Positions 11,073-21,469 of a stretch of 64,000 bases of DNA are shown here, piece by piece. A program made the position numbers and the translations under genes. Source of the DNA: Nitzschia sp. pyKryTriq1 (lineage: Eukaryota; Bacillariophyta; Bacillariophyceae; Bacillariales; Bacillariaceae); contig OY101130.1 of NCBI GenBank assembly GCA_956465555.1, positions 310,001 to 374,000 of the forward strand, given 5' to 3'. The notes beneath the pieces were generated by a model. It had not been told where the DNA came from. It ran no database searches and was given only the letters and a program-made list of their open reading frames with translations. Position 1 is the first letter of the stretch. Each line of letters begins with the position of its first letter.

Positions 11073-11501
11073 TCACGCATCTTTGAACTGCATCGGGAAC
11101 TTGGGTGTCAAGTGCAGATTCAGGGACGGAGTCCAAATTCCTTGCACGCTGGGAGTTTGCGAATATACCGGTTTGGTCAATTTGGTGATTTTTCGTCCAC
11201 TTCGATTGTACAACTGATCGAGGACGGCATCGACCTGAGGCGATCGCGCTTGATTGCTCTTGAGGCAAATCTGGTGGGCATGGGGGCGTCGCTCATTTTC
11301 AATAGAAGTCAGATATTCCGCCTTGACAAAGGGATGCTTTCCATTTCGTACTTTGACTCGAATCTGCACCGTGGGCCGATCCTTCGCCCAGTGCAAGAGC
11401 TTTCCCGTACTCAAAAAGTCGCGGACCGCTTGCGACGATCCGCCGTGTTCACAATAAAACAGCGTCAATTTCTGACACTGAATCACTCCTCTTGTCGCCA
11501 T
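11073..11501 (-). CDS. MRPL43: Mitochondrial large-subunit ribosomal protein mL43
   Basis: 142 residues, single exon, ATG at 11501. The N-terminus carries the L51/S25/CI-B8 thioredoxin-like domain signature: RGVIQCQKLTLFYCEHGGSS, then AVRDFL. This is the typical opening of mL43 (yeast Mrpl51). The length fits the family. The domain is shared with the complex I subunit NDUFA2, but the RGV...YCxxGGSSxGxRxFL start favours mL43. Residues 20-100 also fit (PTVQIRVKVRNGKHP). Confidence 0.85.
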   Translation of the reverse strand: MATRGVIQCQKLTLFYCEHGGSSQAVRDFLSTGKLLHWAKDRPTVQIRVKVRNGKHPFVKAEYLTSIENERRPHAHQICLKSNQARSPQVDAVLDQLYNRSGRKITKLTKPVYSQTPSVQGIWTPSLNLHLTPKFPMQFKDA

Positions 11502-12400
11502 ATTACTACTGCTGGACTATAACTGACTGCACTTTGATGCGATGTAATGATGTACTGTAATGCCTGTTCGAAGTTTGTACGAATGTTACCTGCGGTAATA
11601 CTGCAGTCAAAGAGAGTGATGAGAAATAAACTGCGGAGGAGTATTACTATTATGTAGACTACCGCGGTATTACGCGGGTACGCAGTACCAGGTACCGCCT
11701 TGGTACCGCGGTCCTGTCTGAAGCGCGAAAGCCAAAAGTTGGCGGGGGTTGGCATGCATGGCTGCTTGAAGCGGACGCACGTCAGACTGGAACACAGACA
11801 GACGAACAACAATAGAACGACATGACGTGACGTCATGATACCGGTACATTCGCATCGCAAGAACAGGGTAGAACGACAAAAGGGCATATGACTAAACTGC
11901 TGTGCAGCATTGGCGGTGTGGAGGAGAAAACAGCTTGCACACAGAGGCAATATTCAACACGTCAGCACGCTGTTTTCGCTAAGTGTCAGTACTTGTATGT
12001 GAAATCACGGACAAACGGCGCGGCGCGATTGACGAATCATCATCTATTACGCGACACTAAGTAAAGCGACGTTTCGAACAACAATATCGAATTCACGTCG
12101 CAATTTTTTTAATACCACCAGTTCCAGTAGACTAATACGGTACAGGTACGGCGTATACCATCAGGTACCGGTACTGTACAGGGTAATACCATCAGTTTCA
12201 CCGCGTAATTGGGACGGCGAAATTCTGTCTGTGCGCTTTTGTTGTTCATCCCGCATTCAAAACCACCCATCAACATATCATCATCATCATCATCATCATC
12301 ATCATCGTTGACACCCCCCTCATGGTTCATACTGAATAATGGTGAAGGTTCCTCCGTAGTAAGTAGATAGAAGAAGAATCAATCAATCAATCAATCAATC
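11502..12400. promoter_or_regulatory. Divergent promoter region (mL43 / kinase)
   Basis: Head-to-head spacer. It contains repeated GGTACC/ACCGGTA words, a (CAT)n run at about 12275-12305 and an (AATC)n run just before the kinase ATG. No gene or RNA is supported. Confidence 0.4.
11828..11835. promoter_or_regulatory. TGACGTCA palindrome (CRE/bZIP-type site)
   Basis: A perfect TGACGTCA palindrome overlaps a preceding TGACGTGA. Known bZIP proteins bind this word; diatoms use CRE-like elements in CO2/light-responsive promoters. Its function here is inference only. Confidence 0.35.
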
Positions 12401-14728
12401 ATGGTGTTTTTTGGCAGCCTCCGCCAAAGGAAAATCAGAGGCAAGAAAAGAGAAAAGGGATGTCTGTGTTGCCGGCAACCTCACGAGGGAAGACCCGTTA
12501 TAGGAGGCGGCTCGATGCCCCTGGGATTTGAGGAAGAGAATGAGCTCTTGCGAAATCAGAATTTCGAATGCGATGGGGGTCTAATGGACCTGATTCAACA
12601 ACTGGAATTGTCCAATCTTCTCGCTCCAGCTGCCCGAAGCAGCAGCAGCAGCAACAATCCTACGAGGAAACTCAAACCCGCCCTGGCGCGACAAGTGGCT
12701 GCCGCTGCCAAGTCACGGGCGCAAAGCACCGCCCGAAATCAATCACCGGGAGAGCGCCAAGCCAACTGTCCCCATGTGGCGCCACTGGAGATCGAAGAGA
12801 TTGTAAAGGGAAAACTCTTGGGTGTGGGGGGCTTTTCGTATGTATACGAAATCAACGCATTTGATTTGTCGGCAAGTACTGCCGTGGCTGCAGGAAGCCC
12901 TGGCGCCTTGAAGCGACTTTCAATAAGCTCTTCATCATCTTCCTCCTCTTTTAGACCTTTGTGCTATAGCAAAGAGCAGCGGCGGTCACGACAATTCCTA
13001 TCTCAATATGCAGTCCGATCGAGGAAGGATGAGCGCGGCGCGACTAAGAACCTTCTTCTTGAAGAAGTAAACCACCTGCATCAACCAGGGCGGGGAAGTC
13101 GAGAGTTTACCTATCGAGGCAGTGAATCCTCCGTGGATCCTTTTACTGGGACGGATAGTACAGATGAAGTCAGCAGCAAGATTCCCCAAGAAGGATCAAT
13201 AGAGCGGCTGAGAGGTGGACGAGACGACGAAAACGCAAAACAACAAGAAGTGATTGCAGTTTCCTCTTGTCCGGATGATGATGATGATGAGAATAGCAGG
13301 GTGGATCGATACACCATGAAACATTTGAAACCTAGTCTTATGAGCACACCAGAGAAATTTGTGAGAGCCGCAATGGATTTGGCGTGTGAGGCAGAAATGT
13401 TGCTATGTTTGGACCATCCCAACATTATCAAGTTACGAGGATGGGCAGCTCATGGGCCAAGCTCGTACAAATCGGGGGATTACAACGCCCAATTTTTGGT
13501 GCTCGATCGATTGGTCGAAACCTTGCAAGATCGAGTCTACTCTTGGCGCCGACGATGGAAGCGACTTCACCGTCGAGGTATTAGTATTCGAGGATCTCAA
13601 AAACCACTGTCCCTACGAGCAGCAACAAGAACCGGAGGCAAACAACGAATAAAAGAGTTTCTGCAAAAGTGTCTTCCATCGGGAACACGAAAGAAGGCCC
13701 AAATGCTTTCCCAGCAACACAAACATCTATCAAAAGACAGTCTTGGGTCATCTCAAGAACAAGAAAATGATGACACGATCAATGTCAACGCTTCTTTCCC
13801 TGGAAGTACGAAGGCAGGACCACAACACGACGACTACCAGCAATGCATGCTCCAACAACAGCTAGATGCACTACTGGTGGAGCGATTGCATGTTGGGCAG
13901 GACATTGTATGCGCTTTGGAATATCTTCACGATAAGAGAATCATATACCGTGATCTCAAAACTACCAATGTGGGCTTTGACATTCGCGGGAATGTGAAGC
14001 TGTTTGACTTTGGGCTGTCTCGGTATCTTCAGCCGCCGGCGACGCCAGGCGACGTCCACGAAGTTTATCCATTGAGTACTGTAGGCACCCGCCGATATAT
14101 TGCTCCAGAAGTGACCGCCAAGAAAATGTACAACCAAAAAGCGGATGTCTACTCTTGTGGAGTAGTCCTATGGGAAATTATGAGCATGAGCTCCCCAAGA
14201 GCACATCGTGTCTGCCCAGTCACTGGCATCCTGGCAGAAGCACAAAAGCTCAACTCCTGCCCTTGCTGGCCTGTGGAGTTGCAGAACTTGGTGTCTGACA
14301 TGTTGAATCTCGAACATCAAAGCCGACCCACAATAAAGAGTGTTCGAATCTCGCTAGAAAATGTCATTCGAAGAACTTTGTCTGAAACTAACCCAGCAGC
14401 AGGAGGTTCGAGCAGCTTGGAAATGTTGCATCGTCTCGGAAACCACGATTCTAACCTGGGCTTGTCCCCACGACAACGACGTCGATCCACCTTTCGATTA
14501 GATTCTTTCAACATGGAAGATTTGATCGACTGCACTAAAACGTTTCAGACAGGATTGGACGATCCGGAGACGGATCTGTCCCTCGCCCAAGAAGATGGAT
14601 CTCTCTTCGGCAGCATTTCAGCATTCACTAATGCATCTGCCATGTCATCCCAGTCCTCCGGTACTAGAAGTCGGACTAGTACTCCTCTGGTGGTGATGCA
14701 AGAAGAGCTACTAGTAGTAGAAACTTAA
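12401..14728 (+). CDS. Serine/threonine protein kinase with long insertions
   Basis: Single exon, 775 residues. The kinase domain starts near residue 136 with glycine loop LGVGGFSYVYE. About 165 residues of low-complexity insert separate it from the lysine strand (YTMKHLK, near 305). The C-lobe has ALEYLHDKRIIYRDLKTTN (near 515; HRD replaced by YRD, catalytic D and N kept), DFGLSRYL (near 534), VGTRRYIAPEV (near 567) and DVYSCGVVLWEIM. The order resembles TKL-type kinases. A second insert near residues 385-480 follows the hinge (QFLVLDRLVETL). Ser-rich tails flank the domain. Catalytic residues look intact, so it is probably active. The substrate is unknown. Confidence 0.85.
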   Translation: MVFFGSLRQRKIRGKKREKGCLCCRQPHEGRPVIGGGSMPLGFEEENELLRNQNFECDGGLMDLIQQLELSNLLAPAARSSSSSNNPTRKLKPALARQVAAAAKSRAQSTARNQSPGERQANCPHVAPLEIEEIVKGKLLGVGGFSYVYEINAFDLSASTAVAAGSPGALKRLSISSSSSSSSFRPLCYSKEQRRSRQFLSQYAVRSRKDERGATKNLLLEEVNHLHQPGRGSREFTYRGSESSVDPFTGTDSTDEVSSKIPQEGSIERLRGGRDDENAKQQEVIAVSSCPDDDDDENSRVDRYTMKHLKPSLMSTPEKFVRAAMDLACEAEMLLCLDHPNIIKLRGWAAHGPSSYKSGDYNAQFLVLDRLVETLQDRVYSWRRRWKRLHRRGISIRGSQKPLSLRAATRTGGKQRIKEFLQKCLPSGTRKKAQMLSQQHKHLSKDSLGSSQEQENDDTINVNASFPGSTKAGPQHDDYQQCMLQQQLDALLVERLHVGQDIVCALEYLHDKRIIYRDLKTTNVGFDIRGNVKLFDFGLSRYLQPPATPGDVHEVYPLSTVGTRRYIAPEVTAKKMYNQKADVYSCGVVLWEIMSMSSPRAHRVCPVTGILAEAQKLNSCPCWPVELQNLVSDMLNLEHQSRPTIKSVRISLENVIRRTLSETNPAAGGSSSLEMLHRLGNHDSNLGLSPRQRRRSTFRLDSFNMEDLIDCTKTFQTGLDDPETDLSLAQEDGSLFGSISAFTNASAMSSQSSGTRSRTSTPLVVMQEELLVVET

Positions 14729-15169
14729 ATTTTTGGATTCGCATTTTCAAGTGCTACTTCTAGACTACTGTGTGATGACAGAGACCTCTCTGTTAGCAAT
14801 AAAGGTGCCCGGTATTGCGTAGTCCACTATTTTCACGATCAGGCAGCTAGCGCGAAGCCGCGAGAACCGAAATGATATTCGCCAAGACCAACTTGATAAG
14901 CCCTGTTTCAAGTAGTGACCGGCACATTCCTGACGCATGGCAGACGTGTTGATTGAGTGTTTTGGCGGGAAAAGAGAAAAAACATGAAAGTAGGAGTAGT
15001 AATAGTAGCACGAAGCATGTTGCGAGCCTATGGTATCGGTAACAACTAGTTATTCCAATTCCAAGATTATGAGTTGATTATTTTAGTTTCTAATTTTGCT
15101 AGTTGCGATTGTTCCCAATCAATCACACTTTCCCATTGTACCAGACTTCACACAAGTCTACTTGACATT
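14729..15169. other. Intergenic
   Basis: Downstream of the kinase and outside the recognisable copia remnant. The distal end of the 3' LTR of that element may extend into it, but its terminal CA could not be fixed. No gene seen. Confidence 0.3.
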
Positions 15170-15852
15170 CAAAGATCTTTTCTCGTCTTGAGAAGCTTTA
15201 CGGTTGAGAAGCTTTACGGTTGAGAAGCTTTGTTCCATTTGAGAAGCTTTGTTCGTCAGTGACTGATTCGATCCCATATGATTCACTTGACTCACAAACC
15301 CACGGAGGCTCCAACATTCGCTCTCCGACACTCTCCCCTTGGAGACTCCTCAATCCCCAACTTCGGTATTATACTCATCTTCTCCACAATATATCTTGGT
15401 GTGCTTCTCGTGGGTAGCTCGGGGTAAATTCTTCGTCAGCAGGTCACTGCTCATATCATCGCCCGACAACCATTTCGTCAACAATAAACCTTGTTCTTTC
15501 AATTCACGTAGGAAATGAAGCCTTGCGTCGACGTGTCGAGTTCGCCCTCCCGAACTCCTATCATACACAGTCCCTGCAATATTTCCGATCTTGCCAGCCA
15601 TCATGCTCTGGCCGTTGCCGACAGTCACCGCATCAGCGCTTGTTCCATTTCGCGCATCGCTTATCCCGATCTCGTGCGGAGTAGAGTGTGTCAAAGATCT
15701 TTTCTCTTCTTGAGAAGCTTTACGGTTGAGAAGCTTTACGGTTGAGAAGCTTTGTTCCATTTGAGAAGCTTTGTTCGTCAGTGACTGATTCGATCCCATA
15801 TGATTCACTTGACTCACAAACCCACGGAGGCTCCAACATTCGCTCTCCGACA
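15170..15852 (-). mobile_element. Internally deleted Ty1/copia retrotransposon remnant
   Basis: Two direct copies of a 161-bp sequence, 15170-15330 and 15692-15852, flank a 361-bp interior. Both copies begin on the minus strand with TGTCGGAGAGCG, as an LTR should. The downstream copy is preceded by a purine run (AAGGGGAGAG), a polypurine tract. The interior encodes a protease-like piece (ADAVTVGNGQSMMAGKIGN) joined to the C-terminal RNase H end: TRHVDARLHFLRELKEQG, SSDLLTKNLPRATHEKHTK. Integrase, reverse transcriptase and gag are absent. The element is a deleted copia copy read on the minus strand. A target-site duplication was not identified. Confidence 0.75.
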
Positions 15853-15955
15853 TGCCCCAAAACCCAAGATCAAACGAATAAGACAAGACAGAGGCGCCCC
15901 TTTTACTGCTTTCATCCTTGAGCAAAGTTGCTTCATTGACACCGCACCAGTAAAC

Positions 15956-17128
15956 ATGCCTCCCCTTACATCGTCAATGATGAGCTCAAAACTTGGATCT
16001 GATAGAGTGACGCGTTCCCCCGTCACGCTTACGACTCCTCCAACAATTGCCATCCCTTTGGATGAGCCCACTTCCGATTCTGGATCCACGGATCATGTGC
16101 AAGAACTTCACAAACAGCTTTGTCAGAGCCAACTCCGATGTAATCGATTGGAACGGGAAAGAAATGAACAATCTTCTCGTGTTCAAGAATTGGAGCAGTT
16201 GTTGAACGGTTACGAAGCAGACGACCCCCAAGAAGTTCTACTGACCCAATCACTGCAGCTCGCCGAAGCCTTGAACACCATCGAAACTCTGAAAGCAAAG
16301 GTCCACTTCTTAACTCAAGAAAAAAATACCCTGAATAGTAGGCAGAAGAATGAAATGATGAAGGAACGATCCCCTCCCGAGGGACAGGGCAGCTTCCAGC
16401 TGTTAAGAAGGCAAGGTCGAAGTTTTCGTGGAATAATTCCATCGCCGGCGGGGTCTGAAAACCACGACAGCTATTCAAATCTGCGGCGCTCGAATAGTTC
16501 GAGATTTCCAAGTAAGCAACATCCGGAATCAACAAGTAGTGAGACACGGCGGTTGGCTGAACTACATCGCACGATCATGGAGAAGCAGATCGAGGCGCTT
16601 GAACAAGAGAGAAATGATTATCTTCAAAAGTGCCAGACACAAGCCTCAACAATATCCAAACTACGCGACGAGCACAAGCTTCAAACAATCAAAGTTGAGA
16701 TGCTGGAGCAACTCGTCCAGTCGCTGAATAAACCCCTTGCACCAACGAACCGAGAAGTCAGCGAGATCGATGCTTCTGCCGTCCAACCATCAGCAGGACC
16801 ATCTGCTCCACTGCCAGCACTCAATCGAAGCCACTCAATGATTCCCTCGACCCTTCAGTCCAATGTCAACAGGCTAAACAATCGTGTTACCTCTAATCGA
16901 AAGAAGATACAAGTGATCGTTAATGGTGAACCAGCCTGGTACATGGGAACTGTTGACGAGGCTGATGGCTCGCCTGACGGAACTGGAACGATCAAATTCT
17001 CAAATGGTGACAAATATTTTGGGGAAGTACAGCATGGTGAAATGCATGGCCATGGAACTCTTTATTGTTGCGATTCTAAGGAGATGAAGCGTGGTCGCTT
17101 TGAACATGACGTCTTCTTGGGCCGATGA
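15956..17128 (+). CDS. Coiled-coil protein with C-terminal MORN repeats
   Basis: 390 residues from the ATG at 15956 (MPPLTSSMM). The frame is open further upstream to 15800, but that part overlaps the LTR copy ending at 15852, so the later ATG is preferred. Two long coiled-coil stretches are visible: VQELHKQLCQSQLRCNRLER, and HRTIMEKQIEALEQERNDYL. The C-terminus has MORN-type repeats (DGTGTIKFSNGDKYFGEV, then HGEMHGHGTLYC). MORN repeats commonly bind membranes or scaffold cytoskeletal partners. The specific role is unknown. An LTR just upstream may influence its promoter. Confidence 0.7.
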   Translation: MPPLTSSMMSSKLGSDRVTRSPVTLTTPPTIAIPLDEPTSDSGSTDHVQELHKQLCQSQLRCNRLERERNEQSSRVQELEQLLNGYEADDPQEVLLTQSLQLAEALNTIETLKAKVHFLTQEKNTLNSRQKNEMMKERSPPEGQGSFQLLRRQGRSFRGIIPSPAGSENHDSYSNLRRSNSSRFPSKQHPESTSSETRRLAELHRTIMEKQIEALEQERNDYLQKCQTQASTISKLRDEHKLQTIKVEMLEQLVQSLNKPLAPTNREVSEIDASAVQPSAGPSAPLPALNRSHSMIPSTLQSNVNRLNNRVTSNRKKIQVIVNGEPAWYMGTVDEADGSPDGTGTIKFSNGDKYFGEVQHGEMHGHGTLYCCDSKEMKRGRFEHDVFLGR

Positions 17129-17727
17129 CCGGTGAACTTCTACATTAGAACCCCCTTTTTTTACAACTTGATATTGTGGTAATCCCCTACACTTCACCTA
17201 CATTTAAGTTCGTAATCGAATTCTAGCTAACAATACATATGCAACGCTGTCCCACTGGAGGGGTGGAGCCTGAGCACCGTTGCTGTATGGATAATTGGCT
17301 TCTGTTCTGCAAAGCTCTCCTGCTTGGCACAAAGAAACGCGCCAACGAAAGTACATTGAGTGGTATCAACCGCTATACCGGAACACACTTTGGGGCTTCG
17401 CCGCTCAAAGCGCTCAACAAAACGTCCTAGATAGCGCTTTTCCGCGGCACCCCGTCAGCCTACAAATCTGAATGCCCCAGAATTTTCGAAAGACTAAGCG
17501 GAGCTCTCCATTCGGTCCCGGTGCCGTTGTTACCATGGATGCATTTCTTCGGTGCGAGTGGCCCATTAGACACGACCGATCGTCCTCGCTGAGTATTTTC
17601 TAGATCTTGCAACCTGAGTTGCTTGACAAGCCGTCGCCGTCTGGTATGGACGGCTCACCTACTAATATGGAGCCATCGGCAACAGTGCAGTGCCAGCAAA
17701 AGAGAGGTAGCACAACTGGTGATGTCT
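17129..17727. other. Intergenic; left edge of segmental duplication
   Basis: Convergent spacer. From about 17485 on, the sequence is shared with 21470 onward and belongs to the duplication described separately. No gene is supported. Confidence 0.4.
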
Positions 17728-19172
17728 TCATACCGGTGCTGCCTCATTTGATTGGTTTGATGATTCTTCATCGGCGTCAGTGTCCCCGACATCTCCCGCT
17801 TGTCTACTAATTTCTCGTTGCAAGAGCTCGGAAGAGACCATTGTGTCGTGATGAACGCCGACTATGTGACTACTCCTTCGGCGGCCCAAGCTCCTCGATG
17901 ATCCTGGCAAGGGATGAATTTCGTCCTCTTCAGTTGGAGTCCCACTTTGTTGATTGCGCACAAAGCAACAAAATAAGGAGCCGAAGCGCATAGTCCTGGT
18001 GTCCTCTCCCTCCTCCACCAAGTCGTACACCTTGGTTGCCGACAGATTGCATGTGCGAAAGTAGTCCATCGCATGGTCTTCTGCCCAAGCATGGTGCTCC
18101 GGAGTGAGCTCTTCCACCGTATCAGCTATGGGTAGAGTCGGCTCAACTATCGTTCTATGAATGATAAGGGTCGCATTGGCTTGACCATGAATCCGCTCCC
18201 TAAGCCAAATGACAGCCGGATGCTCGGGGTCGTGAGGACCCAATCGGACAACCTTATTGCTCATGATGAAATATATATCTTTGCTTCGTTGGCATAGCCT
18301 TTGATACTTTGCAAGGGTTATTTTTGGAAGATTTGCAGAGGCTTGTGGAATGGTTCGATAATCTTCTGGTTTGCGAGAAGGGACGTACGGGACGCTCATA
18401 ATCTGATCTTGAATATAATCCTCATCCAAATTGTAGTCTCGCATCCCGTTGGCAATCAGTTTAAGATACCGTTCTGTCGGAAGTTGTTCGATGGGAGATT
18501 CAAGTTTGGAAGAGTCGTATTCCTTCATGATCATGGCATACGCCGCGATGGGCTCGTCTCCCTCGTCTGCGTCATAGGGAATGACATGCACCAGATCGGA
18601 ATCGTTGTAGCCAGCATCGTAATTTTGAAAGAGCTTCCAATCTTCTTCCGAGGTGAATTTCATCAGAATGCCATGAACTTCGTAGCCTCTTTGATGGACC
18701 ATATTGGCGATTCCTCCATAGGCAAAGGTTAAACGAAACTCCGGCAATATCGCGGGTCGTTCGTCGCAAGTCTTCAACTTTCTCCGGCGTCTTACCATAG
18801 GGTTAACTATGGGACCATATCCAAAATAATAAATAGCGGTGGGGGTAGGCGTCGTCGCCCCTTCATCCTGGAGAGTATTCATCGTCATAGTCCCTACTTC
18901 GTACTGAACAGATACAAAAAGAATTTGTCGCTTCTTCACACCAATACCGCGTGATATGACTCCAGTCCTCGTAAATAATGATTTGCCGATTCTCACAATA
19001 TAGTGAGATATTCACCACGAAAGTTGTGTGCTAGTTTCGTCTCTCCCCACAACGAGAATAAACAATCCTCTTAAGAAATAACAAGCATAAATAATAGATA
19101 GCCTCGGCACTCCACCCTATCTTGTTCTTGAATGAACAGTGTCGAGGTTATTGAGAGAAAAGCCAGTGAAGC
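17485..19172. repeat. Segmental duplication, copy A
   Basis: Aligns with 21470-23243 at an offset of about 3990 bases. It includes the GGCT-like gene, its downstream flank (GGTGCGAGTGGCCCATTAGA) and its upstream flank to the shared TTGAATGAACAGT / TCGAGGTTATTGAGAGA words. The upstream part is more diverged, including a GA microsatellite only in copy B. Confidence 0.8.
17728..18888 (-). CDS. Gamma-glutamylcyclotransferase-like protein, copy A
   Basis: 386 residues from the ATG at 18888; upstream in-frame codons to 18996 contain no ATG. The N-terminal domain opens with YYFGYGPIVNP, the equivalent of the YxYGSN substrate loop of the GGCT/butirosin fold, followed by FRLTFAYGG and RGYEVHGILMKF. 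GGCT enzymes release 5-oxoproline from gamma-glutamyl amines. Here the usual serine of YGS is a proline, and the catalytic glutamate was not placed with certainty, so activity is uncertain. The C-terminal part holds an unrecognised domain and a Cys pair (LFCCF). It is nearly identical to the gene at 21718-22878 and more distantly related to 24326-25927. Confidence 0.6.
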   Translation of the reverse strand: MTMNTLQDEGATTPTPTAIYYFGYGPIVNPMVRRRRKLKTCDERPAILPEFRLTFAYGGIANMVHQRGYEVHGILMKFTSEEDWKLFQNYDAGYNDSDLVHVIPYDADEGDEPIAAYAMIMKEYDSSKLESPIEQLPTERYLKLIANGMRDYNLDEDYIQDQIMSVPYVPSRKPEDYRTIPQASANLPKITLAKYQRLCQRSKDIYFIMSNKVVRLGPHDPEHPAVIWLRERIHGQANATLIIHRTIVEPTLPIADTVEELTPEHHAWAEDHAMDYFRTCNLSATKVYDLVEEGEDTRTMRFGSLFCCFVRNQQSGTPTEEDEIHPLPGSSRSLGRRRSSHIVGVHHDTMVSSELLQREISRQAGDVGDTDADEESSNQSNEAAPV

Positions 19173-21177
19173 AACAGTACCGATGTCTAGTGAACGCGAG
19201 AGGGGATGCGGTGTTTTTCCGTTTCTCACCACAGAGATATATTACTCGCATAGTGAAGGCAGCAGTTGAACACCCCGCGCCGCGCCACGCGTCTCATCTC
19301 TCGTCATCCCGCCGCGGTGGGAACACTTGTTGAACATGGAGTGATTGTTTGATTCTACAGTACAGGTACTACCGGTAGTCTACTACAGTCTACCGGTACA
19401 GGTTCATTACCTACTGGGACCTTCGGGAATTCGCTAAAAATGGCGAGCTCGTTCGACCTCCGACCGTGTCCTTTCTCCCCGAACCGACGACTCATTGGAG
19501 CTTTTCCTGACGTGTTTCGGGTTCTTACGGAGAACGGGTCAGCCGCGCGGTCGAACGAGTTCAACTTATTCATATAATGAGCGGTAAAAGAAACGTGTTG
19601 GTATTGTATCAATTTTTCAACGTACCAGCGCATGCATCGCGAAAAGTTCAACAAAGTTTAAACGCGGTTAACCGCGTTCAGGCCATTCTTATGTACAGGC
19701 TTAGATCCAACTTGCCTGCAGTACTTATGTGCTTGGGCATATGTTTTTTACAATGTATACTTAACTGACTAACTCTTCCTCCATACTTTTGCACACAATC
19801 AATGTAGGCCACAAATGCAAGTCAAATGCAAGACAGTACGTACAAGCCCGCCAACCCCGCGACCTCATGTTCAAGCTTTAGGCTTGGATGGTCCACCCCC
19901 CTTCATCAGCCCTGCATCGCCAGTCCAACAACACAAGCCCAACAACACAAGCCTCGGCTGGTCCGCCCGGATTGCCACGTTTGGCTTGTCGGTCTTGGCC
20001 TATCAGACTACCACTTGACTTGCGAAAACCAGTCCACGTGCCCTGCCAAAACATATTCAATACGACGGGTATCCGCATCCGCCAGCACCCACCTCCAGTA
20101 AAGACAGCTATTCTGGTCCAGCCAAGCCCAAGTAGCATATGTTCCGTGCTCCCGAAGAAGCTTCAAGGTTTCTTTGCATATGGCGGTCGCCTGTGCTGTC
20201 GTGAGCGAATCCCCAGTGCCGTCAAGCCATATGCCAGACTGTGAAATGCAGACATACAATGCATACAGCAAATTCGGTGAAATTGCGTACAGAGAACCCT
20301 GACGTAGGCAGGTTACGTAGAATGGGTTTGAAATGCGCGTGGGAGGACCATACGTATTTGCCTGTAAAAATATTCAGCGGAATGCGCGCGTAGAATGTGC
20401 GCGAATGCGCATTGGAAACCGTCTGATTGCATTTTTCGGATCTCTGATGTTCGTGCAACGCCGGCGCACAATGATGTAGGGTATGGCTCATACCTATGAC
20501 ATAGAACCCACAAAGTTGTGGGGTCGCGCCGGCCGATACTAGGACGGACCTCCACTGGTGACTTCCGCGTTGAAACTAGAGCCAGTGGTGGAAACTTTGC
20601 CCACGGAAATCAACGTTCAGTGAAGGAAAAAGCCTGCGCTTGAGTGCAAGGAATCATACGCGAACCAGCTACATCTTTTCGGTTCAGCGTTGTCGAGCCA
20701 AAAGAAGTAGAGGGGACGTAACGTGTACGGATAGACGTCTGCCCGTCGTACTGAATCCAAGTAGTCATAAGGACATTTGACAGGGTCACCTTGGATCTTG
20801 ACATCCAGCCATCAGAGATGGATGGACCGTCGAGCAGTATCTGTGCCCAACCCAACACAACAATCCCCCATCGACAATGGACGACGACTACCTAGACAGT
20901 CTAGCCAGTACGGCACTAGAGCCGCTAAGGGGGGGGGGGGGGGGGCAAAGGCGAAAGAACACCGCACCGACACACATGCCAGATACTAGCTAGAGTAGTG
21001 GCTAGCTATTCATAGTACTGTACCTCATAGACCCGAACAGTCAGCCATCATGCTATGCTGCTACTAGTACACGTCCTCGTACTCATCTGCTACTTCTTGT
21101 GCCACGACTCTTACTACTCTACTGGACGAGTATTCTTGCTACTACTCGTATACCCATAGTCGATATACTAATTCGAC
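18889..21177. other. Spacer between duplicated genes
   Basis: No firm gene. The minus strand at about 20008-20260 has a protein-like open frame without ATG (WLDGTGDSLTTAQATAICKE, later LDQNSCLYWRWVLADAD). It could be an orphan exon. A 17-base G run lies at 20929-20945. A dispersed repeat lies at 19416-19474. Confidence 0.35.
19416..19474 (+). repeat. Dispersed repeat, copy 1
   Basis: A sequence of about 57 bases containing AATTCGCTAAAAATGGCGAG is found in reverse orientation at 59617-59672 with few mismatches. It lies outside genes in both places, so it is probably a fragment of a mobile or MITE-type repeat. Confidence 0.6.
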
Positions 21178-21434
21178 TTGCGTCAGAATGCAGGATTGGC
21201 AAAAATAGTATCCGCAGTTCGTGACTACCGGATCCTTAAAATGATTTCGGCACAAGTAGCACTCAAATGGCACCCCATCGTCGTCGTCAGTCGAAGCAAA
21301 TGCCCCTCCCTTGAAATTATTATTATATTAATTTGGGACTACCGGATCAGAAACATGATTCCGGCACAAGTAGCACTCAAATGGCAGCCCATCGTCGTCG
21401 TGAGTCGAAGCAAATGCCCCCCCCCCCCCCCCCC
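21178..21434 (-). pseudogene. Two RING-finger fragments copied from the RNF113/CWC24-like gene
   Basis: On the minus strand, 21305-21178 reads KGGAFASTDDDDGVPFECYL, then CRNHFKDPVVTNCGYYFCQS, and 21434-21335 reads GAFASTHDDDGLPFECYLC, then RNHVSDPVV. Both correspond to the DDDDGLPFACYLCRNHFTDP region of the gene at 27256-28173. They carry no start or remaining RING cysteines. In the longer copy the RING histidine is replaced by tyrosine. An 18-base C run (21417-21434) borders the second fragment. They are fragmentary duplicates without coding capacity. Confidence 0.85.
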
Positions 21435-21469
21435 ATGAAATTATTATTACCTCCGAGTGCCCCAAAGAG

